Below, one piece after another: positions 45,801-58,599 of a stretch of 64,000 bases of DNA; position 1 is the stretch's first letter; every line of letters begins with the position of its first letter. This DNA comes from Platanthera guangdongensis (Eukaryota; Streptophyta; Magnoliopsida; Asparagales; Orchidaceae). The stretch is from NCBI GenBank assembly GCA_039583875.1, contig CM077164.1, positions 67,053,628 to 67,117,627 of the forward strand. Reading direction: 5' to 3'. Both the position numbers and the translations under genes were made by a program. The notes beneath the pieces are model-generated. The model did not search any database. It saw only the letters and a program-made list of their open reading frames with translations, and was not told the DNA's origin.

Positions 45801-46500
45801 GCCTAATGAAATTGTGCATGGATACAAGGCTCCCGTGCCGCTTGATTTAGTACCACTTCCGCCCACTTATAAGTCAAGCCACTTTGCACAAACATTCACC
45901 CAACACGTTCACGATTTGCACAAGCATATTCAAGACAAGTTAGATATTCAATATGAGTCTTACCGGTCTCATGCCAACTTACATAGGCGTCCTTATACTT
46001 TTAATGTTGGCGATCTAGTCTTGGTTCGTTTAATTCCGGAACGATTACCTTCGGGCACCATTAAAAAGTTGGCCCCTAGGCGAGCCAGTCCCTTCAAGAT
46101 TATTAAATGCTTGGGTAACAATGCGGTGGTTTTGGATTTGTCGGCTGATTGGGGAGTCTCCCCTACGTTTAATGTTTCTAACTTAACATCATATATTTCT
46201 CCACTTCCAGCAAATCCCCCTTCGTCTACATCTTCTATTCCTGTTTCATCTCATGGGGTTGGGAGTGAGTGGGGACACACATTCACGGATCCTGCTGTAT
46301 TTACGTCAGATGATGACGACACTATTTTATCTGATGTTCATACTAATCCATTTCCCAATTTTCTCCAGTCTCTTGTTCTACCTGACAGGATTGCCGCAGA
46401 TGAAGTCCTCTCCTCCAACGAGGGCGATACGCGCCGCTTTCTAGTCCATTGGCGCGACCGCCCTACCTCTGACGACTCGTAGGTGACCGAGGCGGAGTTA
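42829..46500 (+). pseudogene. pol: E4 gag remnant and pol with chromodomain
   Basis: It begins with the knuckle CYQCGVTGHYVFEC. Protease: VIIDIGSCMNVVS at about 43113, with Ile where Ser or Thr is usual in the DSG/DTG site. RT at about 43620-44420: [23 protein letters not shown] at 44177-44188. RNase H at about 44470-44990 ([15 protein letters not shown]). Integrase at about 45160-45800: ELHGGGLGGHFGRDKT ... SYRTCQLAKG, MDFVLGL, SDCDVRFTS, QTDGQMEVVNR. The chromodomain-like tail is at 46400-46560. Frame changes near 43590 and 44310; stops at 44749-44751, 45733-45735 and 46480-46482 (TAG in place of the usual Trp codon). Confidence 0.85.
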
Positions 46501-46564
46501 CTCCGCTTGGATGCTGATCTCCTCCACCGCTACCTGTCGGGCCACTCATCGGTGACGAGTGCTT

Positions 46565-46580
46565 TCGGGCGGGGGAGAAT
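46565..46580 (+). promoter_or_regulatory. E4 polypurine tract
   Basis: TCGGGCGGGGGAGAAT directly before the 3' LTR start TGATGGAGC. Confidence 0.8.
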
Positions 46581-47748
46581 TGATGGAGCAACGGTGGATG
46601 GAGCCGAAATTGATGAAGCCACGGTTGGAGCCGACGTGGATGATGATCCAGAATCGTCTGTACTTAAAGATGTGTGCCGCAACGACAAATCGGCACGTCT
46701 CGTGGACATTCGCCGCAACCGCGTTCACTACAATCTGCGTCTGCGGCCTCCGCCATCGTCTTAATCCTTTGAGAACTTTAGTTTTCCTGCACTTTATAAT
46801 TAATTTTAATTTCCTGTTGGCTATGTTAATTTGTACGGTCCAGATGAGACCAAGTGTGTTGAGATAGTGTTGTAATCCTGTGGGAGTATATATACTCATG
46901 AACTCTGTTTTAATGGCATGAAAGATTTGGACAAAAAAAATCAAAGCAGCCGTGAGAATTCTTCTCCCTAGGGCTCGGCCAGATTTTGGCGTGCAAGGGT
47001 GCGATACCGCCACCGCCGCATCCACCTGGCGTGCGACTCTCCAGAACCCCATTCGCCCGGTGCGACTCCGGCGACTTCCGCTCACCTCTGCGCGTTGTGA
47101 GACTCAGCCATCACCGCCCTTCCACTCGGCGTGAGACTCGCCCCTTCCTCTCCTTTGACGTCAGAGTGATTCCGGCCAACCCCCACCCAGCCCGAGCTGC
47201 TGCCTCCACGCCGCCCCTGTGCTCTTGCCCATCCCGTGGTCTCCAAGCCTCCGCTTATCCAAACTTCTTCCACCTCTTGGAAAACCATCAACGGTGTGAA
47301 CTCCAGTGGATTGCGCCTCATCCTCCATTCGTGAGCATAGTAGTGCTTCTGTGGACGTGTCCCTACGCCTTCTTCTTCTCCATTTTGGGTAACGAATCGC
47401 TTCCACTATTTTGAGTGATTTCTTCTATCTTCGTGTCGTTTGGGTGGGGAATATTGGTGTGATTTTTGGAAATGTGGAACTTCGCCGCAACGCTCAAGCC
47501 GCTTGATTTCTTCAAGCCATTTAAATTTTGTTTGAACAGAATTTTGGGATCCAACCTGACCCCTTCTCGAACTCTCTTTGGTCGGAGTACTCTTGGATTA
47601 AAATTGTTCGGTTTTGGGAGCCAACCCGACCCCTTCTCGAACGCTCTTTGGTCGGAGTACTCTTGGATTTAATTTTGTGTGCTTGCTTGTGGATGTTTGT
47701 GCCGGGTTAATGGGTAATCAACGTGTGTTGTCACGGTAACCTGCATCA
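46581..47748 (+). repeat. E4 3' LTR with a 70-bp internal duplication
   Basis: 1168 bp. TATA box at 46887-46894. Two copies of a 70-bp unit (gaattttgggatccaacc... and ggttttgggagccaaccc...) occupy about 47532-47671. Confidence 0.88.
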
Positions 47749-47753
47749 TTGGT

Positions 47754-47990
47754 ATTCTAAAAGAACTCAAGAATGTCCTTGTCAAAAATCTTGCATGGGT
47801 GTTCTAGGATAAATGAGAGACCGGTTGTCCCCAACATCAGGATTACATTCCTGAACTCATCAGAAGCTAATGTGAAACCTATACGAACTAGTTCTCCTCC
47901 TCCTAGAAAACCACTTGTGTTGCTAGGGGCCGGGGAGAATCATAAACTAGATACTTCAGAAATCGTCTTGAACTGACGGTCGGTTGTTGT
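47754..47990 (-). pseudogene. E0 ORF3, N-terminal piece
   Basis: Minus-strand sequence with LVRIGFTLASDEFRNVILML and ending KIFDKDILEFF before a stop at the E4 junction. The last part resembles VFHDILELFKEQ near the start of E1 ORF3. No convincing ATG survives; a stop lies near 47955. Confidence 0.6.
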
Positions 47991-48213
47991 TCCTCGAACA
48001 AGACGGCAAAAATCTCTAGAAGAACAGATCGGTGGTTGTGACAGTAGGAGCTTGCTTGGAGGGAGTTCACTGAGGCGTGTTGATGAGGAACAGAATCAAC
48101 ACGTTGGGAAGAGGACGAAGAACAGTGTTAGAAAACGAATTGTCGGGAAGGAGAGCTATTTGGCAAATCAGCTTCTGGTTTCGACAAAATACTGTGTGGT
48201 TTGCCCCTTACCC

Positions 48214-48240
48214 TTATATATATATCTATATATATATAAT
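48214..48240 (-). promoter_or_regulatory. TATA-rich tract between E0 palindrome array and ORF3
   Basis: On the minus strand TATATATATAAGGG lies about 80 bp downstream of the array at 48321-48450 and about 230 bp upstream of ORF3. The LTR of the related E2 has the same order (array, then TATATATATACGGG about 115 bp on). The rest of 47990-48214 reads like an untranslated leader. A promoter role is inference. Confidence 0.4.
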
Positions 48241-48320
48241 TTAAGACTTGAGAAAGGCACGTACCTGATTAGCCGTGACTCTTCGGATCCAATATAGGAA
48301 AGAAATTTTGACCTAAGTCA

Positions 48321-48450
48321 AATTCGGTGAGATTCACCGGATGCAAAGTCAGATTCGGCGAGTTTTGGCATGTATATTCGACGAATCGTCTAAATTCCTG
48401 TGAATATCTGTCGAATCGGCGAGTTTCGCTGACCGATACTCGGCGAATTT
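48321..48450. repeat. internal palindrome array between pol and ORF3 of E0
   Basis: AATTCGGTGAGATTCACCGG, GATTCGGCGAGTT, ATTCGACGAATCGTC, GAATCGGCGAGTTTCG and CTCGGCGAATTTG follow one another. The TCGNCGA core is shared with the LTR arrays. The position matches that in E1 (11480-11765). Confidence 0.75.
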
Positions 48451-48515
48451 GCCTTGGACAGATTTCTTCCTTTCTGTAACATTTCCTGAGAGAATTCCTG
48501 TCTTCTTAGCCATCT

Positions 48516-51500
48516 TCACGAGTCTTTATTCAGCATGCCTAATTTTATTTTGAAGAACGAGAACTTGGCCTCGTCCAGTGACTTTGTGAAAATATTTGTG
48601 AGCTGCTTATCCATCGGGACATACCTAAGGGCTATATCTTTATTCTCCATATGCTCTAGGATGAAGTGATATCGCACTTCAATGTGCTTTGTCCAGCTGT
48701 GAGAGGCTGAATTATGTGCTCGCTATTACGTTGGAAGAGTCGCAATACATTGGAATCTCTTTAAACTTTAAGTTGCAATCTTCATGTTGATTCTTGATCC
48801 ATAGAAGATGTGCGCAACAACTACTGACAGAGATATACTCTAACTTGACAGTTGAAGTTGCCACATAATTTTGCTTCTTACTGCTCCAAGAGATAAGCCT
48901 TCTTCCGAGGAATTGGCATGTCCTGAAAGTACTTTTCCTGTCATCCCTGCTTCCTGCAAAATCTGCATCTGAAAACCCAATTAGCTCGACATAATTACTT
49001 CACAGGTTCAATAAGCCAAGATTGGGTGTACCCTTAAGGTATCTTAAAATTTGCTTTGCATCGACATAATGAGATTCCTTTGAGTTCACCTGAAATCTAG
49101 CGCAGACACATGTTGAGAACATTATGTCTAGTCAACTAGTAGTCAGGTAGAGCAAAGATCTAATTATACTTATGTACTTGGTTTCATCAAAAGGTTTCCC
49201 TTTCTCAACCTTGTGTAGAGACATAGTTGAACCCATTGGAGTCCTCATAGAGGTTATGTTCTCCATTCTGAATTTCTTCAATAACTCTTTGGTGAACTTC
49301 GTCTGAGTGATGAAGATTCCATCTTCAAATTGTTTCACTTGAAGTCCTAAGAAACACTTCAGCTCTCTCATACTGCTCATTTCAATCTTCTCTTACATAA
49401 GTTTGGAGAACTTCTTGCAAAGGTTGTCTTCTGTAGAGCCAAATGTAATATCATCGATATAGATTTGCACTAGCAGAATCTTATCTTTTACTTCCCTAAG
49501 AAATAATATTTTGTCTATCTTTCCTCTTGTGAACTTATTCTCAAGAAGAAAGCTAGACAACGTCTCATACCAAGCTCGGGGAGCTTGTTTTAAGCCATAT
49601 AGAGCTTTATTAAGAAAATAAACATGTTTAGGAAAAGTAGAGTTAGCAAAACCTGGGGGTTGTGCTACGTATACTTCCTCTTTCAGATTCTAGTTGAGGA
49701 ATGTTGATTTTACATCCATTTGATATACTTTGAATCTTTTGAGGGCAGCATATGCAAGAAACAACCTGATCGCCTCGAGCCTGGCCACTGAAGCAAAGGT
49801 CTGGTCAAAGTTGATCCCTACTTCTTGTCTATATCCTTGAGCTACAAGCCTGGTTTAATTCTTGATAATAACTCCATGTTCGCCCAACTTGTTTCTTAAA
49901 ATCCACTTGGTGTCAATCATGTTCTGTCGCATGGGTCTGGGCACCAACTCCCAGACTTTACATATCTCAAACTGGTTGAGCTCCTCTTGCATTGCCATGA
50001 TCCAAAAGGCATCCTTATTTGCTTCTTCAAACTTTTTTGGCTCGACTTGAGACAGAAAGCTAAGATGCAATAACTCATTAGTTGTACCTCATTTGTTTCT
50101 AACTCCATCGCCTGGATCTCCAAGTATTTGATCAGCTGCGTGATCACTTAGGTTTTTGAAATCTAGCTTTCTTACTCTCCCTCCAGCAAGTTCTGCAACA
50201 TTTGGTGCATCCTCTGTAGGTTGAAGAAATTATTCCTTTAGAAGTTCTTCATCCACCAAGCCTGGATCGACCACCTTGACTGAGCTTGGATCATCTTCCT
50301 AGACTACTTCATCCAAGCTTAGTTTTTTGAACCCGGTACTTGCATCTGTGCTAATAACACTAGACGAGCTGCTTTGGAGCAGGCTTGTCTCATCAAATAC
50401 ATCATTAATAGACTCTTCTACCAGCATGGTTTTATAATTGAAAATCCTATATGACTTACTATGGCTACAATAATCTACAAAAATACCTTCAAAACATTTT
50501 CACTAAAATTTGTACAGTAATACTTCATATTATTAAGTACGAATCATTTACTTCCAAAGATTCTAAAGTAGGACACAGTCAGTTTTCTACCCTTCAATAG
50601 TTCATAGGGAGTCATATGGTGGTTCTTGTTGATTAGAGCCCTATTTTGCATGTGGCAAGCTGTGTTGACTACTTCAGCCTAGAAGTACTCTGGAAGTGAA
50701 GCGTCATTCAACATAGTTGTACATGCTTCAATTAGGGTTCTAATCTTTCTCTTAGCAACTCCATTTTGATGTGTAGTATGCGGGGAGGAAAACTCATGAA
50801 AGATACCTTGGCTTTCACATAATTTTGTCATGGCACCAGACTCAAATTTTATTCCGTGGTCACTTCTGATTTTGACAAATGAGCTGTTCAATTCGTTCAG
50901 AATTTTCCGGACAAAATTAGTGAAAGAATCAAAGGTGTCTGACTATTATTTCAAAAAGAAAATCCAAGTAAAATAAGAGTAGTCATCCACAATTACCAGC
51001 GTATATACTTTACCTCCTAAACTGTGAATTGGCATAGGGCCAAATAAGTCCATGCGAAGTAAGTACAGACATCTCGAAGAATCCTTTTCAGCAAAACCCT
51101 TGAAGGTAGCCCTTGTCTGCTCACCCATTTGGCATGCATGACATAAATACTCTTAAAGGCACTTAATGCTAGGGGCATCATGCACTAAGTTGTGAGAAAA
51201 TAACATATTTATGGTCTTGAAATTAATATGTGCTAATCTCTTGTGTCATTGGTCACAAAGAGACGCGCTACTTTTAGCCAAAAAACACACTGGTGTAGAA
51301 TTGTCTAAACATAGAAAATCTAAACAAAATATATTTATACTCCGAGTGCCTTTTAAGATCATCTCCAAATTAGCAGATGGATTTTTAGACACTTGTCCTT
51401 GTAGAACTCAACGATATAGCCTTTGTCACATATTTGACTTATGCTTATAAGATTATGTTGTAATCCTTCAACATAAGCCACGTATGTAAAAGAAACTATG

Positions 51501-51676
51501 CAGTTGGAAATCATACCGTAGCCCTTCGAGATTCCCTTGTCTGACCCTCTAAATATAACTTTTGGTCCATCTTCGACTGGGGTAAATTCTCGCATTAGGC
51601 TTCTTTTCCCGGTCATATGCCGAGAGCATCCGCTGTCCAAATACCAGATTGGATTTTTGTTGGCCTTTGGACATAC
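48516..51676 (-). pseudogene. pol: E0 pol, degenerate
   Basis: It opens at TTGCAG near 51682 with no ATG. Protease [13 protein letters not shown]; integrase fragments with MDLFGPMPIHSLGG (about 51080-51030), IRSDHGIKFES and QNGVAKRKIRT (about 50870-50750); RT fragments VWELVPRPMRQ (about 49950) and [20 protein letters not shown] (49380-49320); RNase H to the stop at 48516. Many stops and frame changes. The codon that is a stop in E1 and E2 is still CAA (Gln) here, near 48870. Closest to E2 in wording. Confidence 0.85.
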
Positions 51677-51689
51677 CTGCAACCATAAA

Positions 51690-53930
51690 TCATTTTACCT
51701 TATGAACCCAAACGAATGTTGGTCCTTGGTTCCTGTTTAGCTTAACACCACTAGGAATATTAACTTTGCGAGTGGTCGGTCTCGTAGGGATAACTTGTGG
51801 AGTTTCAAAGTTAGAAGGGTTAAGCCAGTAATCCACGCCAAAATGACCAATTTTGTCGCAGCACCAACAGTCAAACTTGTCGTACCTTCTCTTGTATTTC
51901 TGCTTTAACTTTTGTACAGGAAGTCTAGCAAGGGCTAAAGACTTGGAGGTGGAGCCCTCCTGATTGCAGCACACACAAGGCTTCTCAGTTACCTTAGCCT
52001 TTGGTACGACGGTTTTAGCTTTCGGCGCTTTCTTATCATTTTGTCCATGAGCATAAGGACGATAGTCTTTAAGAACAATCTCTTCATAAGGTGCTTTGAA
52101 AACACTGGCCCCAAAGTCTCGGGGATGGGTGCATCCTTGATGGCCCTTCTTAGGCTCTATAGATGTAGGCCTAGTAAAGTGCCCATAGGACGTCTTAGAG
52201 TCATATTTGTTTGTGGGGAAAATAACTTTCTTAAAAGAGGGTTGACTTTGAGGTGCCTTCCCTTTAACTTTGGCGGTGGCTTTCTTAGCAGCCTTACCTT
52301 TTTCAACTATGTGGTCAAGGCCACTAACCTTCTTTTGAGCAGAAAACTAATCAGTGAGAGGAAGAATGGTCTTTGGCTTCGAGTTGCTTTCAACTAGCTT
52401 CCTTTTCACCACGAGCTTTTCTTCAAGCTCATCTAGGTATTTATCCTTCTATCTCAATGTCTCAGCCAAGCTTTTCAATTCCTCTTTCAAGGAGTGGACT
52501 TCATCTTTGAGAGGAAGTAATTTTGCAAATTCCTCCTCCAGACTTGTTTTCACTGCCTTGAGGGAGGAAATCTCTTTTTTTGCTTTTTGACTATCTTGCG
52601 GCATTTGTCAAAAGCTCTCAAAAGGTTCTCATGCTGAGCCATAAATTCGAAATCGTCTTCCTCAGAAGAATAATCTTCATGACCACTAGTTGACGTTTCC
52701 GACTCGAAGAGGATCGTGTGCGAGTTTACCTTCCCATAATACTGGGAGTCGCCAAATTCCTTGTCTGATCGAGCCATAAGCCCGATGTAAGCTTCCTCAT
52801 TCTCTGAACTTGACTCACTTGAGTCACTGTCACTGAGATTCTTGGACTTCTTGGCGATGAAGCTCTTTTTTTCTTTCCTCTAGCACTTAACAGATCTCTT
52901 CTCCTCTTTCCTGGAACCTTCCTTCTTCTTGTACGGACACTCTGCAATCATGTGTCCTATCTTATTACAGCAATCGCACACAATGTCAGAGGAAAAATGT
53001 TTGTTCTATTTAGATTTGTACCTGTCCTCTTGATTGCAGCTTTTCTTGGAGCAATCACCATCACGATGTGATCTTCTGAAGTCAGAGGAGGATGACTAAT
53101 TCTTCACCTGTCTCCTCTTACTGAGCAGTTTCTTGAACTACTTAAAGATGAGGAAGAACTCTCCATCAGATAGCTCAGAGCCTGATGTGGTTAGCTCAGA
53201 GCCTTCTAGGGTGTCTATAGCACGTGTTCTTACTGGTGACACGGCTTTAGACTTTCTCGAACCTTCCGCCTTCAAGGCAACTAACTTCTTTCTGCTTGAA
53301 GTCATGCTGCTTTACTCCTCCTTATTTCTGGTGTTCATTTGAAGCTCGTAGGAGAGCATCTTTCCAAAGTGGTTCTGAGCGTCAATCTCAGACATCTTCC
53401 CAAACTCCCTAATGGCTACCACTTTAATATCTCAGTCCTTTGTCAAGGATCTAAGGAATTTGTCGCTCAATTCACCATTAGTGAATGTGCGGCTGTAGTT
53501 TCTGAGACTTTTGATAATTTTAAAGAATTTCTCGAAGTTGTCTGCAATTGTATCATTGTGTCCCTGCTTGAACGCTTCGTACTCTTGATTCAGTACCGAT
53601 CTGCGATCATCTCTAACTTCTTATGTTCATTCCATCAGAATTACAAGGCAGTCCCACATCTCCTTGGCAGATTTGCATTGGAATAGGTTTTGAAGCATTG
53701 AGTTGTCCACTGCACTTTCGATAATGTTCTTATCATTTTTGTCCAAGGAGACTAGGGCAATTTCATCCTTGGTGAGATCCATCATTTTCTTAGGAATCAT
53801 GATGGCTGGGTTCAGAGCTGAGGCTTGTGTAGGTATATGCAGTTCTTCTTCCACAATCTGAAAAATTCTCGGATCTGCAGCTTCCATGAAGAATCAGATT
53901 CTTTCTTTCCACATGGAAAATTTTCTTTGG
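51690..53930 (-). pseudogene. gag: E0 gag, degenerate
   Basis: The gag core starts around 53900 (MEAADPRIFQIVEEELHIP ... CKSAKEMWDCL). A first CCHC-like knuckle is near 52950 (CCNKIGHMIAEC), an acidic and coiled-coil region at about 52800-52350, and a second knuckle at about 51860, CWCCDKIGHFGVDY, whose last Cys is Tyr. TGA near 53893 replaces an Arg codon. The stop (TGA) is 13 nt before the GCAG where pol opens. The N-terminal residues lie beyond E5 at 61010-61060. Confidence 0.8.
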
Positions 53931-53935
53931 TGCAC

Positions 53936-55011
53936 TAACGTAGCGTATGTCGCTAATGGAGATCTACATGAGAGAAGACCCTAGTTCGTTATCAACGCAC
54001 GCTTGATCCACGGCACCTACACAAGCATCTATCGTCATAATACGGTTCGACATTAACGCATCACATAAACCACAAGGAGGAAGGATCGACTCTAAAATAA
54101 TGATCAGAAAAGAGTCGGATTGTTCCCCAAAATTAACATAAAGGTTTCTAATCCATTTTGAGAACGAACCGTGGCTATATGCCAAGATTCGCTCAAGCAA
54201 ATAGGACCTACCCGATCCGGATTTGTAAAGAAATTAGTCAACAATGAAACGAATCAGAAATTGCAAGCGATATTATTCAAACCCACGGAAACAACGGTTG
54301 CTCAATCTCCACAAAACTAAAGCAAGAAAACACAAGAGAAGGGAGGAGATGTTACCCAACCCGGATCACCGTGCACACAAGATATGGTGGGAGAATCACT
54401 CTCTCCATGGATCCACCGGCGTCACACCGAATGGGGCTACAACCTTCTTCCTTGGAGTTGCACCGAAGGAATCCACGCCAGATTAGCACCGAAGAGGGGT
54501 GGAGGAAGCAAGAGATGGCTTCACACCACCTAGGGGCGACAAGGAGGAGTCCCTCTTGGCCGAAAGTCTCCTTGGGAGTTTTTTTAGGGTTCAATTGCTT
54601 CTTGTCTATTAATTCTCATAAAGAGGTCTCCTTATATAGGAGTTACAAACACATAGTAGTTATAAACACACATTTAACCGTCCAAAATGGAGATGACATC
54701 TCATCCATCCGAGTGGTTAATTACACACCAAATGTTTTAAATGCTGGAAATAAACAAATAAGTCCACACATGAATATAAAATTATTACCCAAGCATGGAA
54801 TAATTTTATATTCTCAAATATAAAATATAAATATAAATAACGTAACTAAGTGCATGATTTTAAAATGAATCTTCAAGTGTGCTTAGCACGCCGCGGATGG
54901 ATGTTGTAATGTTGCCTTCCGTTAGAGTCATCATGGCTCCTAAAGTTTTTATGTTGTAGCGCCCCGGCAGCCGGAACATCATCAAGTAGTGGCAGCGATG
55001 CCGCGACATCA
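53936..55011 (-). repeat. E5 3' LTR
   Basis: It starts TAACGTAG on the plus strand where the partner starts TGATGTAG, so a terminal TG has become TA. Minus-strand TATA CCTATATAAGG at 54630-54640. Confidence 0.9.
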
Positions 55012-55029
55012 ATCCTCCCCCGCTCAAAA
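55012..55029 (-). promoter_or_regulatory. E5 polypurine tract
   Basis: On the minus strand TTTTGAGCGGGGGAGGAT directly precedes the LTR start TGATGTCGCGGC. Confidence 0.85.
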
Positions 55030-58000
55030 TCACGTATCTCTGATGCGTGGTCCAAGAGGTAGCGGTGGAGAAGAGCGGCATCCAAGCGTCTAAGCTCCGT
55101 CGCGAGTACCCATGAGTCATCCGAAGGGGGGCGGTCATGCCAATGGATGAGGAAGCGGTAGGTATCACCATCAGTAGTGGCAAGTGGCTCAGCCACAAGT
55201 ACCCTATCTGGAGTAAGAAATGTCCTGGGAAACCTGGGGAACATGTTAGCAGTAGGAATAAAGGAATGCAACTCACCATCCGATGATATACCTGTGGGCT
55301 CCGTAAGAGAGAGATCATCCGAACTACCGCTCCCTACCCATTAGAAATTTAAGTGGAAGAAGAGGACGACAAAGAATTTAACTCTTATGGAGGCAAAACA
55401 AACAGCGTCAAATCCGAGGCATTAAAAATGGGGGAGATACCCCAATCAGCAGTCAAATTCAAAACGAAAGCATTGTCACCTAGCTTCTTTATAATTCGAA
55501 AAGGGCTGACGTGCTTTGGTGCTGACTTCTTAATGGTGTCAGTTGGCAGTCGTTCGGGAACTAACCGGACTAAGACCAGATCGTCAATCTTAAAGTGTGA
55601 CGCTCTCCTATGTAGATTAGCGTACGCTTGATAAGACTTGCATTGAGTAGTCAAGGTAGCTCGTAAACGTGTGTGTAGGTCATGAATGTGTTGGGCGAAG
55701 GATTATGCAAACTGACTTGCTTTGTATATTGGAGGAGACAGAACCAAGTCAAGCAGCACAAGGGCCTTGTACCCGTGAACAATCTCATTGGGAGACATAC
55801 ACGTGGACCTATTTTTTGAATTATTGTAGGCCAATTGGGCATGGGGAAGAAGTAGATCCCAAGTACCTTTGTGATCGCTCACCAGACATCTAAGAAGATT
55901 CCTCAAGCTCCGATTAACCACTTTCGTCTGCCCATCGATTTGTGGATGATAGGCGGCGGAAAAAAATAATTTGGTACCCATTAAAACCCAAAGTATTTTC
56001 CATAAATAACTCGTAAACTTGACATCTCTATCCGAGACTATTGTCTTCAGCACTCCACGGTGACTAACGACTTCTTTAAAATACAATTTCGCAATGTGAG
56101 ACGCGTCGTTGGTCCTACTACACAGAATGAAATATGTCATTTTAGAAAACCTATCCACAACTACAAAAATATAATCGTGACGGCATAACGTGGAGGGTAG
56201 GCCTAGAACAAAATCCATACTCACGTCTTCCCATGGTGTGGAAGGGATAGGCAAGGGTGTATATAATCCTATGTTGGTTTTGGTCCCCTTGGATACCTGA
56301 CATGTACGATAGCTACTTACTACCCTTCCCACCATCGCCTTAAGTTTTGGCCAGTAAAATTTCTCCTCAACTAGCGTAATGGTCTTGTCCCTACCAAAGT
56401 GGCCACTCAACCCTCCGCTATGCAGCTCCCAGATGATATCAAGTCGTAGAGATGACTGTGGGATACAAAACCTCACATGCCTAAATAGATAGTCGTCCTT
56501 AATAACAAATGCAGATATAGTCATGGTGGAACTATCCTGGGCAGATAAATATGACTCCCGAAAATCTGGGCAAGTAGCGTAATCATCTTTAACTCGTTCA
56601 AATCCTACAACATTAACTTCCATAGTGGAAAGCAAGATGGTAAGGCAACTAAGAGCATCCGCGACTCGGCTGTCGGTACCCTTAAGGTGCTTGAGATTAA
56701 ACGTGTAACCTTGTAGGAAAGCTACCCACTTAGCATGACACGGGTTGATTTTATGTTGGCCATTGATGAAGCGAAAAGCTTCATGATCGGAGAGGATCAC
56801 AAACTACTTGGAGAGGAGATAGTGCCTCCAATGGTGCAAACATCGTACAACCGCATAGAACTCCCTATCGTAGTTCGAATAACTTCTCACTAAAGTAACT
56901 GACTGGATGCCCCTCCTCACTCAAGACACCTCCTATTCCCACCCTAGAGGCATCACAAGTTAATTCAAAGACTTTGGTGAAGTCAGGTAGATGCAAGACA
57001 GGGGCCTCAGTCATAAGTTTCTTAATGCGTTGGAAGGCATGGGTGGCAGACTTTATCTAGGTGAACTATCCTTTCTTCATGCATTCAGTAATGGGGGCCA
57101 TGATACTACTGAAGTCTCGTATAAAACTGCGATAAAATGTGGCTAACCCATGGAAACTACGCACCTCTCGTATAGTGGTCGGTTCGGGCCAGTCCTTAAT
57201 GACTAGAACTTTACTAGGGTCAACTCTGATGCCCTCCGATCTGACTATGTATCCTAAGAACTCCACTTCAGAGACATAGAAAGTGCATTTCTTAAGATTA
57301 AGAAATAATGTTTCCTTTCGCAGGGTGGAAAGATTCACTCTCAAATGGGAGATGCGCTCGGCAGTGGTGGTGCTATAAATCAATATGTCATCAAAATAAA
57401 CTACCACAAACCTTCCCATGAATGGTTGAAAGACGTGGGTTATCATCCGGGAAAAGGTACTGGGAGCATTGGATAGCCCAAAGGGCATCACAAGCCAATC
57501 ATACAGCCCATCCTTAGACTTAAACGCAGTCTTCCATTCATCTCCCTCACGTATCCTGATCTGGTGGTATCCACTCTGAAGATCTAATTTGGAGAATATG
57601 GTGGCGCCGGATAAGACATCTAAGAGGTCATCTAAACGCGGGGTAGGGAACCTATACTTGATCGTAATCTTATTGATAGCCCGGCTATCTACGCACATCC
57701 GCCATGTACCATCCTTCTTGGGAGCAAGCAAGGCTGGTACAGTACATGGACTCATGCTAGTCCTAATGAACCCCTTCTTCAACAGGTCCTCAATCTGGGC
57801 CTGTAACTCCTTGTGGGCAGCTGGATGGAGCCAATAATGGGGCTGGTTTGTCAAAGAGGAGCCCGGGACAAGATCTATCGCGTGCTAAATATCTCTAAAC
57901 GGGGTTAGTGATGATGGCAACTCCTCCCGATACGCGTCCTTATATTTTTCAAACAGTGCCCGTAATTCTCTGGGAAGATCATCCATTACTCCAGAATCCA

Positions 58001-58440
58001 TCTTCGCACTGAAAAGGACTAGTGCATACATCACTCCATCAAGAAACGGGTCCTTCACAAACTCCATCCTACCAACTAGACTCAATGTCCTCCTCTCCAC
58101 TGGGATAGTGGTGTCCTTAGCCAAAACCACTGGCTCATATGGGATGGTCGGCCTCAAGGTAATGGTTTTGCCATTGAATTTAAATTCATACGTGTTGGCT
58201 CTACCAAAATGTGTCACATCACGGTCATAGAGCCAGGGGCGGCCTAGTAACACATGACAAGCATCCATCGGCAGGACATCACACCATACCTCATTTGTAT
58301 ACGATTTGAATGATGGGGGGACTAGGCATCGCTTGGTAATCGGGACGGTGATCTTGCTTATCCAAGCTACCTGATATGAGGTCGGGTGTGGTTTCGTGGT
58401 CAGGGCCATACGGGTGACAGCATCACAGAAATGACATTCA
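55030..58440 (-). pseudogene. pol: E5 pol with chromodomain-like tail
   Basis: Protease IIDSGSCVNV is near 58455, then RPWLYDRDVTHFGRANTY. RT at 57854-57066: [39 protein letters not shown] at 57388-57399. RNase H spans about 57065-56700. Integrase at 56800-55703 has ELHSGGLSGHFGRDKT ... SYRTCQVSKGTK, MDFVLGLP, SDRDVKFTS and QIDGQTKVVNR; the last has Lys where the catalytic Glu is expected. The C-terminal part at 55654-55385 has HRRASHFKIDDLVLVRLVPE. The chromodomain-like segment YRFLIHWHDRPPSDDSWVL is at about 55165-55110. Chromodomains steer integration to marked chromatin. Several stops and frame changes. Confidence 0.87.
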
Positions 58441-58599
58441 CACAGCTACCACTATCGATAATCAACTTGTAGAGCTTCTCATTACTCTTAAAAATCAGAG
58501 AAAATATGCTCGTCCCCTTCCAATCATCTAACGGACGAGGAGTGGTCAAGATACAACACATCACCATAAGGTGGTGATCGTCCTCTAAATCACTAAGTC

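Larger units (their letters stand above)
41803..47748 (+). mobile_element. E4: chromodomain gypsy element lacking PBS and gag start, TSD TTGGT
   Basis: 5946 bp, TGATGGAGCAACG...CTGCATCA, with TTGGT at 41798-41802 and 47749-47753. The 5' LTR is joined at about 42829 straight to a zinc-knuckle coding region; its 3' end, the PBS and the gag N-terminus are deleted. Pol is gypsy order and ends in a chromodomain-like segment (RFLVHWRDRPTSDDS, then TEAELLRLDADLLHRYL). Several stops and frameshifts. Inserted in E0 ORF3. Confidence 0.9.

Noticed and set aside
48213..48240. Plain TA microsatellite
   Set aside because: It could be one, but its place between a palindrome array and ORF3 mirrors the LTR promoter layout, so it is kept as a candidate TATA region at low confidence.
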